From DATAEE01 sp036258175 (GTDB lineage Bacteria > Acidobacteriota > Vicinamibacteria > Vicinamibacterales > 2-12-FULL-66-21): a stretch of DNA of 64,000 nt. Numbering within the stretch: position 1 is the stretch's first letter; each line of letters begins with the position of its first letter. The notes under the pieces were generated by a model, which saw only the letters and a program-made list of their open reading frames with translations, did no database searches and was not told the origin of the DNA. Shown in pieces: positions 40,157 to 48,626 of the stretch. The stretch spans positions 82,160 through 146,159 of the forward strand of contig DATAEE010000300.1 in the NCBI GenBank assembly GCA_036258175.1. The letters are read 5' to 3'. A program made the translations under genes and the position numbers.

Positions 40157-41347
40157 CTACGAACTTGGGCCCCTCGCCAGACGAAGCACGGGCTCCAGAC
40201 GGTCGAGATGACGTTCCAGAGTCATCCCGGCAGCCTGGCGGCGCGCACCTTCACCAAGGCGCGCGAGCGTGCGCGGATCCCCGAGGACACGCGCGATCGC
40301 CTCCGCGAGCGCGGACGGTTCCGGCCGATCGCTGCGCGCCAGCAGGCCGGACTCGTTGTCGGTCAACCACTCGCGGATGCCGCCGACGTCGAAGGCGACC
40401 GCCGGCACGCCGCATGCGGCCGCCTCGAGACCGGTCAACCCGAACGGCTCCGGCCAGACGCTGGGCACAGCGAGGAGCGACGCCTCCCGAATCGCTTGGT
40501 CCCGCGCGGCCGGCTCGAGCCAGCCGGGGAACGCCGCGTCGACACCGAGACGCGCGGCAAGCGCGCGCCACGTCTCGCGTTCGGGTCCATCTCCCGCCAT
40601 CGTCAATGCCACCCGACGTCCGAGTCGCCGCGACGCGTCGACGACGGCTTCAATAAGCAGATCGCCGCCCTTGAGCGGCGTCATCCGGCCCAGAAAGAGG
40701 ATGCGGTCCGCGCGCTCCAACTGCGTGGCGGTGCCCGCTCCGATCGACGGCGCAAACAACGGCAGGGCGTGGAGCGAACTGTCTGACACGCCGTTCCGCG
40801 CAAACTCGCGGCGCATGTGCTCGCTCGCGACGACAACGGCCGCGTACCGCGCGAAGAGCCCGCGCTGAGTGCGCGCCCATGCGTACTCGCGCACCATCAT
40901 GGCGGGGCTCAACCTTCCGCACCGGCGTGGCAGATACATCGCGAGGCACGGCGCGCCGAACTGACGGTCGCACGGCTGGCGGTGCGGAAACTCGAACGAC
41001 TTCTGGCCACTGACGCACGTGCCCAGATAGCCGTGCATCATCTTGACGACGGGCCAGCGCTCCACGAGCGCCGTTTCGATCTCGAGCGCGCCCATGTTGT
41101 GGGAGAAGCAGACGTCCGGCTGCCACGCCTCGGCCTCACTGAACGCTTGCCCCGTGCCGAGCTCCTGCAGGCCGAACCGCTCGACGCGCGGCCAGGGCAC
41201 GCCGGCCTTCCGCGACGACGCATTCTGATGAAGGACGGCGATTGCGTGCCCGCGCGCCACGAGGCCGCAGGCGACCGAAGCGAGATACGTATCTACGCCA
41301 CCCGCTTCTTCGATGCCGTCGCTCGCAAGGAGAATCCGCATCGTCAT
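40157..41347 (-). CDS. GT4-family glycosyltransferase
   Basis: A 396-residue GT-B enzyme. N-terminal MRILLASDGIEEAGGVDTYLASVACG is the acceptor-side glycine loop; VVKMMHGYLGTC and a Cys-rich RQPCDRQFGAPCLAMYLPRRCG insert (about 123-145) are notable. The donor domain has ILFLGRMTPLKGGDLLIEAV and PSVWPEPFGLTGLEAAACGVPAV (E-x7-E about 310-325). Its stop lies at the edge of the heptamer array. Coupled to the upstream GT4-FkbM gene by ATGA. Confidence 0.9.
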   Translation of the reverse strand: MTMRILLASDGIEEAGGVDTYLASVACGLVARGHAIAVLHQNASSRKAGVPWPRVERFGLQELGTGQAFSEAEAWQPDVCFSHNMGALEIETALVERWPVVKMMHGYLGTCVSGQKSFEFPHRQPCDRQFGAPCLAMYLPRRCGRLSPAMMVREYAWARTQRGLFARYAAVVVASEHMRREFARNGVSDSSLHALPLFAPSIGAGTATQLERADRILFLGRMTPLKGGDLLIEAVVDASRRLGRRVALTMAGDGPERETWRALAARLGVDAAFPGWLEPAARDQAIREASLLAVPSVWPEPFGLTGLEAAACGVPAVAFDVGGIREWLTDNESGLLARSDRPEPSALAEAIARVLGDPRTLARLGEGARRQAAGMTLERHLDRLEPVLRLARGPSS

Positions 41348-43329
41348 GAGGGACGCAGTCGCAACGCCACACCCTCGAGGCTCCAGGGATTGCCACCGTG
41401 CCCGTTCGCCTCGATGTGGAGGCCGAGCGAGTCCAGCTCGGCTTCGATCTGCTCGCGGGTAACGCCGATGACCGGCCAGAGCGTCGGGTGAAGCTCGACA
41501 AAAACCGCCACGTTGCGACGACAGGCGCGCAGCGTGTCCCGCGCGCCGCGCAGAACGGCGAGCTCCGCGCCTTCGACATCAATCTTGATCAGGTCCGGCT
41601 TCACCAACTCGCGCCTGCAGAATTCGTCGATCGTAATCGTGTCCACCGTGAGCGGTGACGACTCGCCAGCCGCCGCGAGCCGGCTGATGCCATGTGATCC
41701 AGGCGTCACGAACGTTGAGCGCCCGTTCGCATCCGAGGCCGCCGCCGCAACCGGCACGACGATGCCGTCGAGAGCGTTGAGCGTGACGTGACGCTTGAGC
41801 ACGGCTCTGATTTCAGGGGCCGGCTCGAACGCGTACACGCGGCCGCCGCGGCCGGCCCACTGACCGAACAGCAGCGAGTAGCTTCCGACACTGGCGCCAA
41901 CGTCGAGCACCACGGCACCGGGTCCGACAACGCTTCGGAATGCACGGTACTCATCGAGATTCCACGTCGCGCTGCGGTACTTCGGCAGGACCCGGACGAC
42001 TTCTCCGCCCGGCAGTCGGCACTTCAGGCCGCGCCCGCCGCTCCCCAGATTGAGTGCGGTTTCGAGGAGGCGCGCGGCTGCCGATCGAACCGGTCCCTGG
42101 CGGAGGGGCGCCGCAAGCACGCGTCCCGACCGCTCCAGTGCGGACGGCTGCCGGCCTGGAGTCGCGACGCCCAGAGTGCGGCCCTGGCTCCTTCGCGCGA
42201 CGTCGTGAACGAGCGCCGCCAGGACCTGGCCGTAACGATCGAGCGTGCCGCAAGCCTCCATTCGATCCCGCGCGGCTCGACCGAGCTCATGACGCCGGTC
42301 TGGCGAAACCGCGAGCGCCCGCATGGCTTCGGCGAGCGCGCACGCGTCACCTGGCGGAACGAGGAGGCCGGTAACGCCATCATTAATGATCTCGGGCACC
42401 GCGTTAATGCGGGGGCCGATCGCCGGCAGCCCCGCGGCCGCGGCCTCCTGATACACCATCCCGAACGCTTCGGCGCGGGCGGGCATCACAAAGACATCTG
42501 CGTCGCGCCACAGGTTGCGCCAGGCCTGCGTGTAGGGCCGCACGCCACGGACGATGTCGACTCCCGCCGGCAGGCAGCGATCGTCCAATGCCCAGTCGGT
42601 CACGATCGTGAGCCGATGCGCCGAGCCGAACGCTCCGTCCTGCCATGCATGCAGGAGATCCGCGCCGCCCTTGCGCACGAAGTCGCCACCGATGAACAGG
42701 AACCGCGCGGGCGGGTCTGCCGCACGGCGACGCCGTACGTCCAGCCACTCTCTGTTGGTCTGATCGAGCCGGACCGGGTACGGTTGCACGGTAACTTTGC
42801 GCGCGCAGTCCGGGTACGCGCGAGCAAGACTTTCCGCCGCCCAGCGCGAAGTCACGACGATCGCGGCGGCGCGGCGGAACACGGCGCCGTCGTGCAAAAC
42901 GTTGGGTTGATACGTGACGCGAAGCGCTTCCGGCGCTTCGAGTGACGCGAGCGGCTGAGTAATGTCGATCGACACGATGGACGGCACTGCGGCCATCAAC
43001 CCGAGGCTGGCGTACGCGGTCGCCTGCGTATGAAAGTGCAGAACATCCGCCGGACCTCGTTGTGCGAGCGTCTGGCGCAGACGTTTTGCCGCCAGCAACC
43101 CGCTGTGCCACTCGCTCCGCCACCGCGCGACATCCAGGTTCGTCCGTCCAAGCGGTCGCGCGCACATGGCAGCTCTGATCAATCGCTCGCGCCGGCTGAG
43201 CGGATCGGTGAGCGAAATGTGCGTGGCGTTTATCTGCGGATCCCGGGCGATCGCATCCGCGATCAAAGAGGCCACGGACGCGTGGCCGAGCATCCCGGAG
43301 TTCACGAAGATGGCGCGGACCTGGCTCAT
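41344..43329 (-). CDS. Bifunctional GT4 glycosyltransferase - FkbM methyltransferase
   Basis: A 661-residue fusion. Residues 1-~400 form a GT-B domain with RFLFIGGDFVRKGGADLLHAW and PARAEAFGMVYQEAAAAGLPAI. Residues ~430-661 form an FkbM-type SAM methyltransferase with AVVLDVGASVGSYSLLFGQWAG (motif I), YAFEPAPEIRAVL, and the typical IDEFCRRELVKPDLIKIDVEGAELAVLRGA. FkbM enzymes O-methylate sugars or polyketides. Linking both activities suggests that a sugar is added and then O-methylated. Start placed at MSQVRAIF, seven bases after the next FkbM gene. Confidence 0.9.
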   Translation of the reverse strand: MSQVRAIFVNSGMLGHASVASLIADAIARDPQINATHISLTDPLSRRERLIRAAMCARPLGRTNLDVARWRSEWHSGLLAAKRLRQTLAQRGPADVLHFHTQATAYASLGLMAAVPSIVSIDITQPLASLEAPEALRVTYQPNVLHDGAVFRRAAAIVVTSRWAAESLARAYPDCARKVTVQPYPVRLDQTNREWLDVRRRRAADPPARFLFIGGDFVRKGGADLLHAWQDGAFGSAHRLTIVTDWALDDRCLPAGVDIVRGVRPYTQAWRNLWRDADVFVMPARAEAFGMVYQEAAAAGLPAIGPRINAVPEIINDGVTGLLVPPGDACALAEAMRALAVSPDRRHELGRAARDRMEACGTLDRYGQVLAALVHDVARRSQGRTLGVATPGRQPSALERSGRVLAAPLRQGPVRSAAARLLETALNLGSGGRGLKCRLPGGEVVRVLPKYRSATWNLDEYRAFRSVVGPGAVVLDVGASVGSYSLLFGQWAGRGGRVYAFEPAPEIRAVLKRHVTLNALDGIVVPVAAAASDANGRSTFVTPGSHGISRLAAAGESSPLTVDTITIDEFCRRELVKPDLIKIDVEGAELAVLRGARDTLRACRRNVAVFVELHPTLWPVIGVTREQIEAELDSLGLHIEANGHGGNPWSLEGVALRLRPS

Positions 43330-43336
43330 GACGCCA

Positions 43337-44182
43337 TCAGATGTATTCGAGGATCGCGTGACCGTCGGCGGCGAACGGATCGTTGCCCTCGAGCGGCCGG
43401 GCCCCGACTCCAAGCGCTTCCAGCCGATCGCGCGCGCTTTGCGGCGTGACTCCGAACGACTGCCAGAGCTGCGGGTGCATCTCCACGACGATTCGGAGGG
43501 TGCCGCGGCCCGTTCGGATGATCTCGCGCGCTCCCTCCAGCGCCGCAATCTCCGCCCCCTGCACATCCATCCGAATCAGCGTCGGACGTATTGCCAGGTC
43601 ACAGCAGACTTTGTCGATCGTAGTGACACGAACAGTGTGGTACGAGCCTTTAGGCTCGTCGTGGTACGACGCTTCAGCCGCGTCGCTGTGGTACCAGCCT
43701 TCAGGCTGCTCCACAAGAATCTGATTCCTGTATGGCTCGTCATGACTCGCGAGCAGTGCGGTTCCGGCTCGATCCCCGACGGCCGCTTCAATCAACGTGA
43801 TCCTGGAACCCTCCGGATTCATCTCGAAGTGCGCGCGCGCGACGGCGGCGCTCCGCGGCGACGGCTCGAACGTGACGACACGGCCCGATGGTCCAGCCCA
43901 ACGCGCCTCGACGATTGGGTATGCGCCAAGAAACCCGCCGGCATCGACGATGACATCTCCCGGACGGATGGCTCGATGCAGGTACGCGAACAGTGCCGGT
44001 TCGGCCGACGAGGGAAGAAGATGGCGCACGCGCGGATCGATCCTGAATGGCTCGCCGTGCAGCGACCAGGGTACGCCGCGGCGTCCATGGCGCAGCTCCA
44101 GCCAGCGGAGGTAGAGACTCCGCGCGGTCGCAGCGGCCCGGCCGGTGCCGAGTGCCTCCGCGCGTGAACGTTCAGCCCGCAT
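43337..44182 (-). CDS. FkbM-family methyltransferase carrying an in-frame hairpin repeat
   Basis: A 281-residue FkbM methyltransferase; start at MRAERSRAEALG, overlapping the upstream GT2 end by 11 bases (a longer frame is antisense-like sequence). SAM region: DVIVDAGGFLGAYPIVEARWAG (about 83-104), VVTFEPSPRSAAVA; C-terminal VTTIDKVCCDL, PTLIRMDVQGAEIAALEGA. Between them, residues 158-182 are three repeat units each ending in Tyr-His (EQPEGWYH, SDAAEASYH, DEPKGSYH), encoded by tandem DNA hairpins of the TTYA-loop family. The insertion preserves the frame and lies before a core strand, probably in a surface loop. The enzyme may still work. Confidence 0.85.
   Translation of the reverse strand: MRAERSRAEALGTGRAAATARSLYLRWLELRHGRRGVPWSLHGEPFRIDPRVRHLLPSSAEPALFAYLHRAIRPGDVIVDAGGFLGAYPIVEARWAGPSGRVVTFEPSPRSAAVARAHFEMNPEGSRITLIEAAVGDRAGTALLASHDEPYRNQILVEQPEGWYHSDAAEASYHDEPKGSYHTVRVTTIDKVCCDLAIRPTLIRMDVQGAEIAALEGAREIIRTGRGTLRIVVEMHPQLWQSFGVTPQSARDRLEALGVGARPLEGNDPFAADGHAILEYI
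43637..43711. repeat. Three tandem GTGGTAC hairpin units inside a coding region
   Basis: Three units start with GTGGTAC at 43637, 43661 and 43688 (spacing 24 and 27, multiples of three). Each has a short inverted repeat around a TTTA or TTCA loop: ACGAGCC/GGCTCGT, GACGC/GCGTC and CAGCC/GGCTG. They are read in frame on the opposite strand by the FkbM gene. Single intergenic relatives occur at 31311-31330 and 60420-60437. Confidence 0.85.
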
Positions 44183-45080
44183 GCCGTTCGCCGGCCACGT
44201 GAGGAAGCCGCACCATGCCGGCGCGCCCGAGCGCGTACCGGCCGCACTGGACGACCGTGCGCAGCCATCCAGCGGCCGAGGCGCGGCGCCTCCACCGCCG
44301 GCGCGCGCGTCCGCGGCCGGCACGAATCATCACATCCCACCGCTCATGGAACAGGCGGCCGTTGGCGAGGATCTGCCGCCGATATGCCTCTGACGGCGTC
44401 TGGATCGTCGTGCTGCCGAGATGACGATACGCACCGAGCCGCTCGAATCCATGCGTGGCGACCGCCCATCCGGCCTCACGAATCCGGAACGCGAGATCGG
44501 CTTCGTCCCACTCGCTCAAACGGAACGCTGGATCGAGAGGGCCGACGCGTTCGATCGCGGCGCGGCGCACCATCCACGGCCGGATGACCGCATCGACCTC
44601 CTGGACGAGCGCCCAGTTGAGCGGCCACGCGCCGATGGTGCTCTCGAGCCGGCGCCAGTCCAGGAGATCTTCCGGGCGATCGATCGGCTCGTCGAGCGGG
44701 TTGCAGACCAGGCCGCGACTCAGGCTCAAGAGACCAATCGCAGGAAGCGCGCGGAACGTGCGCGCCAGCTCCGGAAGAAACCACGTGGTCTCGACGAACA
44801 TGTCGTCCTGCCACACGAGCAGCAACTCGCCACGCGCCTCCGCCAGTCCCCGATTGGTTGAATGCAGCTCGTGCACGTCCGGCTCGTGCACCCAGCGCAA
44901 ATGCGCGCGGCCCCAGGTCGTCGCGGCGATCTGCCGCAGCAGGTCTGGCGTTCGATCGGTACAGCCGTCCTCGACGACGATCACTTCGAAATCCATCCCG
45001 CCGGACCGCCGGCGCCAGCAGGACAGGCATTCCTCGAGCACCTCGGCGTTGTTGTGCGTGGGAATGACGATGGAAATCAC
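44172..45080 (-). CDS. GT2-family glycosyltransferase
   Basis: A 302-residue GT-A enzyme. GTG start giving VISIVIPTHNNAEVLEECL; the frame remains open upstream within wzx but without homology. Landmarks: FEVIVVEDGCTDRTPDLL, NRGLAEARGELLLVWQDDMFVE with a QDD metal motif (about 95-100), and FRLSEWDEADLAFRIREAGW (about 200-220). The C-terminus is very basic (RAGRGRARRRWRRR), suggesting membrane-surface association. It lies two bases after the flippase gene. Confidence 0.88.
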   Translation of the reverse strand: MISIVIPTHNNAEVLEECLSCWRRRSGGMDFEVIVVEDGCTDRTPDLLRQIAATTWGRAHLRWVHEPDVHELHSTNRGLAEARGELLLVWQDDMFVETTWFLPELARTFRALPAIGLLSLSRGLVCNPLDEPIDRPEDLLDWRRLESTIGAWPLNWALVQEVDAVIRPWMVRRAAIERVGPLDPAFRLSEWDEADLAFRIREAGWAVATHGFERLGAYRHLGSTTIQTPSEAYRRQILANGRLFHERWDVMIRAGRGRARRRWRRRASAAGWLRTVVQCGRYALGRAGMVRLPHVAGERHAG

Positions 45081-45082
45081 GC

Positions 45083-45116
45083 TCAATGCTGAATATCGAG
45101 TGTGGATTGCGGAGTG
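45083..45116. repeat. ATTGCTGA/CCACACTC-type repeat encoding the Wzx C-terminus
   Basis: A stretch of ATTCAGCA / CACACTCG / GCAATC words, the same vocabulary as the 60983-61048 array, is read as the last residues PQSTLDIQH and the TGA stop of the flippase. It looks like intergenic repeat sequence captured by the reading frame. Confidence 0.55.
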
Positions 45117-46606
45117 AACGAGATCCAGCGCTTCACCGCCGGCGGCACGGGCAGGCTGGCATAGAGCGGCCGGGTCAGCCAGAGATACACCAGCCCGAGC
45201 AGCATTAACGCGGCGAACGCAACCCACAACGTCACGTTCGCGGCGCCGACGGCCGCGCCAATGGCCAGAACCGGCGCGGCGCGCCAGCTCCACGCGATGA
45301 TGTCCACCAGAATGCCGCGAGGCGACAGATCTGCTGCCACGCCCAGCGTGCGCAGGCCGATCGGCAGCATGGTCACGGCGGCGCTGACGATCACCGCCGC
45401 AGCAAGGCCGTTCAGCCCGAACGAGAGCGCGAGGGCAGCCGAGACGGCGAGGTGCACCCCACCCTGGAAAAGGCCGGCAATTCCTATTGTTCGGCGGCGG
45501 CCCAGCGCGGAGCTGATCGCGGCGCAGGCATGCGCGATTGACGTGACGACGAGACCAATCGCGAGCAGCGCGTTGAGGATGACGCCGCCGTAGAACGCAT
45601 CGCCGACCCACCACCGGACGAACGCAGGATTCAGCGTGAGAACACCCAGCGCCGCGCCGCCTGATAGCACGAGATACAACTTCAGGAGCGCATCCACCAC
45701 TTCCCTGCGCCGCTCGTTCCGCCCCTCGCCGTGTACGTGCGACAGTCCCACGAGCGCGCTGTCGGGAACGATCCAGCTGGCCGGCAGCAGCAACTGCGTG
45801 GTTTTCGACGTGCACGCGTAAATCGCAATCCACTCGGCGCGCCCGGTGACGGCGAGTACGAGGCTGCTGCTCATCGCGGCGAGCCGCCATCCGAACGCAC
45901 CGAGCCATCCGCCGACGCCTTCCATGACGAGCCGGCGGATCCCGGCGATCGACGGCGCAGGCCAGTCGCCCACCAGCGCCGGCTCCACGCGCGCGAGCCG
46001 GACGACGTTGGCGACGGCGAGGACAACCATCGGAAGGGATGTCCCGAGCGAGAGCGCGTAGAGGCCGCGGCCGTCGGCGAGCAGGCCGACCGTGATGGCA
46101 GCGGTGGCAACCGATCTCGCGACCGCGGTCGATCCAATCCAGTTCACATCCTGGATGCCGATGAGGACGGCGCCGAAGACCGCGAGCGGCGCGCTCAGGA
46201 TCGTCGCAACGACGAGGATGCCGAAGGGACCGGCGAGGCTGCCGCGATCGGTGGTCTCAACTCCAACGAGCTGCGGCGCCAGGAACCAGACGGCGGCGGC
46301 GCCGGCAGCCGTGACCGTCGCGACGATCAGGCCGACGGCGACGCCGTTCGACAACGATGATCGAATGTCGCTCTGATTCTGGCGGCCTCGCGCTTCGGCG
46401 ATCGTCCAGGGCAGGACGGCGGCGACGCCGATGTCGGCGAGCGCGAGGTACCCGAGCAATTCGCCCACCGCGAGCCACAGGCCGAACGACCGCGGATCCA
46501 CCTGCCGCAGCACGAGCGGCGTCACGACGAGGCCGAGCACGATCGCGGCGGCGAACTGCACGTAGCCGAACGCGGAGGTCACGACCGCCTTGCATGTGCG
46601 CGTCAT
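45083..46606 (-). CDS. Wzx-type polysaccharide flippase
   Basis: A 507-residue polytopic protein (about 12-14 hydrophobic helices) of the MOP exporter superfamily that flips undecaprenyl-linked repeat units across the inner membrane. Typical features: TSAFGYVQFAAAIVLGLVVTPLVLRQ in the first helix, FGLWLAVGELLGYLALADIG, and repeated pairs of helices through residue ~480. The ATG overlaps the upstream methyltransferase stop (ATGA). The C-terminal nonapeptide derives from a repeat. Together with two Wzy/WaaL-like proteins it defines a Wzx/Wzy-dependent pathway. Confidence 0.9.
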   Translation of the reverse strand: MTRTCKAVVTSAFGYVQFAAAIVLGLVVTPLVLRQVDPRSFGLWLAVGELLGYLALADIGVAAVLPWTIAEARGRQNQSDIRSSLSNGVAVGLIVATVTAAGAAAVWFLAPQLVGVETTDRGSLAGPFGILVVATILSAPLAVFGAVLIGIQDVNWIGSTAVARSVATAAITVGLLADGRGLYALSLGTSLPMVVLAVANVVRLARVEPALVGDWPAPSIAGIRRLVMEGVGGWLGAFGWRLAAMSSSLVLAVTGRAEWIAIYACTSKTTQLLLPASWIVPDSALVGLSHVHGEGRNERRREVVDALLKLYLVLSGGAALGVLTLNPAFVRWWVGDAFYGGVILNALLAIGLVVTSIAHACAAISSALGRRRTIGIAGLFQGGVHLAVSAALALSFGLNGLAAAVIVSAAVTMLPIGLRTLGVAADLSPRGILVDIIAWSWRAAPVLAIGAAVGAANVTLWVAFAALMLLGLVYLWLTRPLYASLPVPPAVKRWISFTPQSTLDIQH

Positions 46607-47544
46607 CCGGATCGGCGCCCGTACGCCTGCAGGTTGAACGCGAGCGGGGATCGCGCGCCGCCCGTGGCCCGGGCGGCGGCAGCGATTCCGAGCCTGATTG
46701 CGCTGCCCACCGATCCGCCAGGAAGCTCCGGCGCCGCGACGCGCAGCTCGACGTCGGTGAAGCCCGCAATCTCGAGCGCGAGCTGCATCGAGAACGGCGT
46801 GAAGTGATTGACGTGAACGAGATTGTCGCCAATCGAAACCCGTGGCGCGCGGCCGAGCGCGGCACGGAGCCGCTCCTTGCGAAGTTGGTTCGGGCCACAC
46901 GGCACCTTGATGGCTACCCACCCGTCCGGCGCAACGAGCCGCGCGATCGTTTCCAGCGCCGCGCGCGGGTCGGGGATGTGCTCCAGGACATCGATGAGGG
47001 TGACCGCGTCGTACGCGCGTCCGAGCCTGGGCAGCGAGCGGAGGTCCGTCTGATGGATGGTCGCGCCCGTCCGTCGGGCATATGCCGCCGTTTGCGGGTT
47101 CATCTCGATCCCCTCGGCCGTCCATCCGCGCGAGGATGCAAGCTTGAGAAACTTGCCGACGTGAGCGCCGACATCGAGCAGCGTCCGGCGTGGCCTCGGC
47201 AGACGCCGGTCGAGCCCGCCGAGCACGTCCGTGAAGATTCGGGTCTTGGCTTCCGATGCAAACTCGCGCACGAGCCAGTCGTCCGACCAGCGCTGGTCGT
47301 ACATCCGTTCGAAGAACCGCGGTAAAGACGGGAGCGCGAGGGGTTGACCGAACTCGCATTCGGCGCAACGGGCGATCATGACGCGCGCCCCCGTGTACGC
47401 CGCCAATTCCGGGTCCTGCCGTTCGTACTCGCGGAGATCGAAGAGACACTCCTGACTGGGGTCCAGACGGTCGGCGGTGCAGATCCAGCAGGCGGGCACG
47501 GGCGTGAATGCCGCACTCGAACGCACCGCTACTGCGGCTCTCAT
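46603..47544 (-). CDS. SAM methyltransferase with N-terminal Cys-rich motif
   Basis: A 313-residue class I methyltransferase (Methyltransf_23-like). Near the N-terminus CWIC (about 19-22) and CAEC (about 59-62) could form a zinc site, a pattern common in sugar C- or O-methyltransferases of glycan loci. The SAM core shows RTLLDVGAHVGKFLKLAS (about 118-135), AEGIEMNPQTAAYARR, YDAVTLIDVLEHIPDPRAAL and VAPDGWVAIKVP. Start MRAAVAVRS chosen by ATGA overlap; a longer frame upstream overlaps the next gene. Substrate unknown. Confidence 0.82.
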   Translation of the reverse strand: MRAAVAVRSSAAFTPVPACWICTADRLDPSQECLFDLREYERQDPELAAYTGARVMIARCAECEFGQPLALPSLPRFFERMYDQRWSDDWLVREFASEAKTRIFTDVLGGLDRRLPRPRRTLLDVGAHVGKFLKLASSRGWTAEGIEMNPQTAAYARRTGATIHQTDLRSLPRLGRAYDAVTLIDVLEHIPDPRAALETIARLVAPDGWVAIKVPCGPNQLRKERLRAALGRAPRVSIGDNLVHVNHFTPFSMQLALEIAGFTDVELRVAAPELPGGSVGSAIRLGIAAAARATGGARSPLAFNLQAYGRRSG

Positions 47545-48626
47545 GCGGCACACTCCGCCAGCGTCACGATCTCCTTCGACATGTCGGACCAACTGCGAGC
47601 GCCAAGCGACGCCGCGAACGGCAGCACGCGCGCACGCCACGCTTCGAGATCACGGCGCCAGCCTCGGAGCTGATCCGCGAGCGCGCGGGCATCTTCCGGA
47701 TCGCGGATGAACAGCGGCGCCAGGTCGGGCGGATACCGTTCGGCGACACCGGCGGCCGCCGACACGATCGCGGGAACGCCAGCGGTCAGCGCTTCGTGCA
47801 CGCCGAGCCCGTACGCCTCGTAGCGCGCGGGATGAACGACGACGTCCGCAGCGGCCGCGAGGGTGGGCACATCCTCGCGAAAACCGAGGAACCGGATGCG
47901 GCGCTCGAGCCCGGCCGCCTGCGCGAGCTGGCGCCATCGCGGCAGCGCGCGCCCGGTGCCGGCGACGACAAGATCCACGTCCCACCAGCGGTCGCGGCAC
48001 AGTGCAGCCCATGCCGCGAAGAGGGTGTCGAACCCCTTGCGCTCGTCGCCGAGCGCGCCCACGAACAGCGCTGCGGGACGATCCGCCGGCAGGGACAGGG
48101 CCGCTTTCGCGCGCGCACGCGCGGCGGCGTCGGCGGGACGGAACCGTTCATCGGCGCCGTAGTACACGACGTGCACGCGCGCTGGATCGACGCCAACCCG
48201 CTCGACGACATCGTCTCGCGTCCGGCGACTGTTACAGACGACCACCCGGGCGGCCCTCAGCGCGCGGCGCTCGGCTTCGCGATCGCCAGGCGCCCCGTAG
48301 ACGGCGTGCACGTAGTGGACCCAGTTGACGCCGGGCCAGATGCAGTTGCCGCCATTGACGACGACGTGCCCGCCTCGCCGCGCCAGTGCCCGGGCACATC
48401 GCCGGCCCGCTGCCGCGAGCAGCGGCTTCCCGAGGCGGTGCGAACCGAACGGCCGCCACGCCTTGTGAACCGTGATGCTCGGACACGCCGTCAAATCGGT
48501 CCAGGCACGATGCGCGACCAGATGAACATCGTCTCCACGCGCGGCGAGATGCGCCGCGAGCGCGTGATTCGCCCGATCCATGCCGCCGAGCGGCGTGAAG
48601 TCGCCGGACACGAGCAGCCAGGTCAC
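47541..48626 (-). CDS. GT4-family glycosyltransferase
   Basis: A 361-residue GT-B enzyme with GTG start (VTWLLVSGDFTPLGGMDRANHAL) overlapping the upstream stop as GTGA. HYVHAVYGAPGDREAERRALRAARVVVCNSRRTRDD is the acceptor-domain linker. The donor domain has AALFVGALGDERKGFDTLFAAW and HPARYEAYGLGVHEALTAGVPAI (E-x7-E about 283-300). It is coupled to both neighbours. Donor sugar unknown. Confidence 0.9.
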   Translation of the reverse strand: MTWLLVSGDFTPLGGMDRANHALAAHLAARGDDVHLVAHRAWTDLTACPSITVHKAWRPFGSHRLGKPLLAAAGRRCARALARRGGHVVVNGGNCIWPGVNWVHYVHAVYGAPGDREAERRALRAARVVVCNSRRTRDDVVERVGVDPARVHVVYYGADERFRPADAAARARAKAALSLPADRPAALFVGALGDERKGFDTLFAAWAALCRDRWWDVDLVVAGTGRALPRWRQLAQAAGLERRIRFLGFREDVPTLAAAADVVVHPARYEAYGLGVHEALTAGVPAIVSAAAGVAERYPPDLAPLFIRDPEDARALADQLRGWRRDLEAWRARVLPFAASLGARSWSDMSKEIVTLAECAA

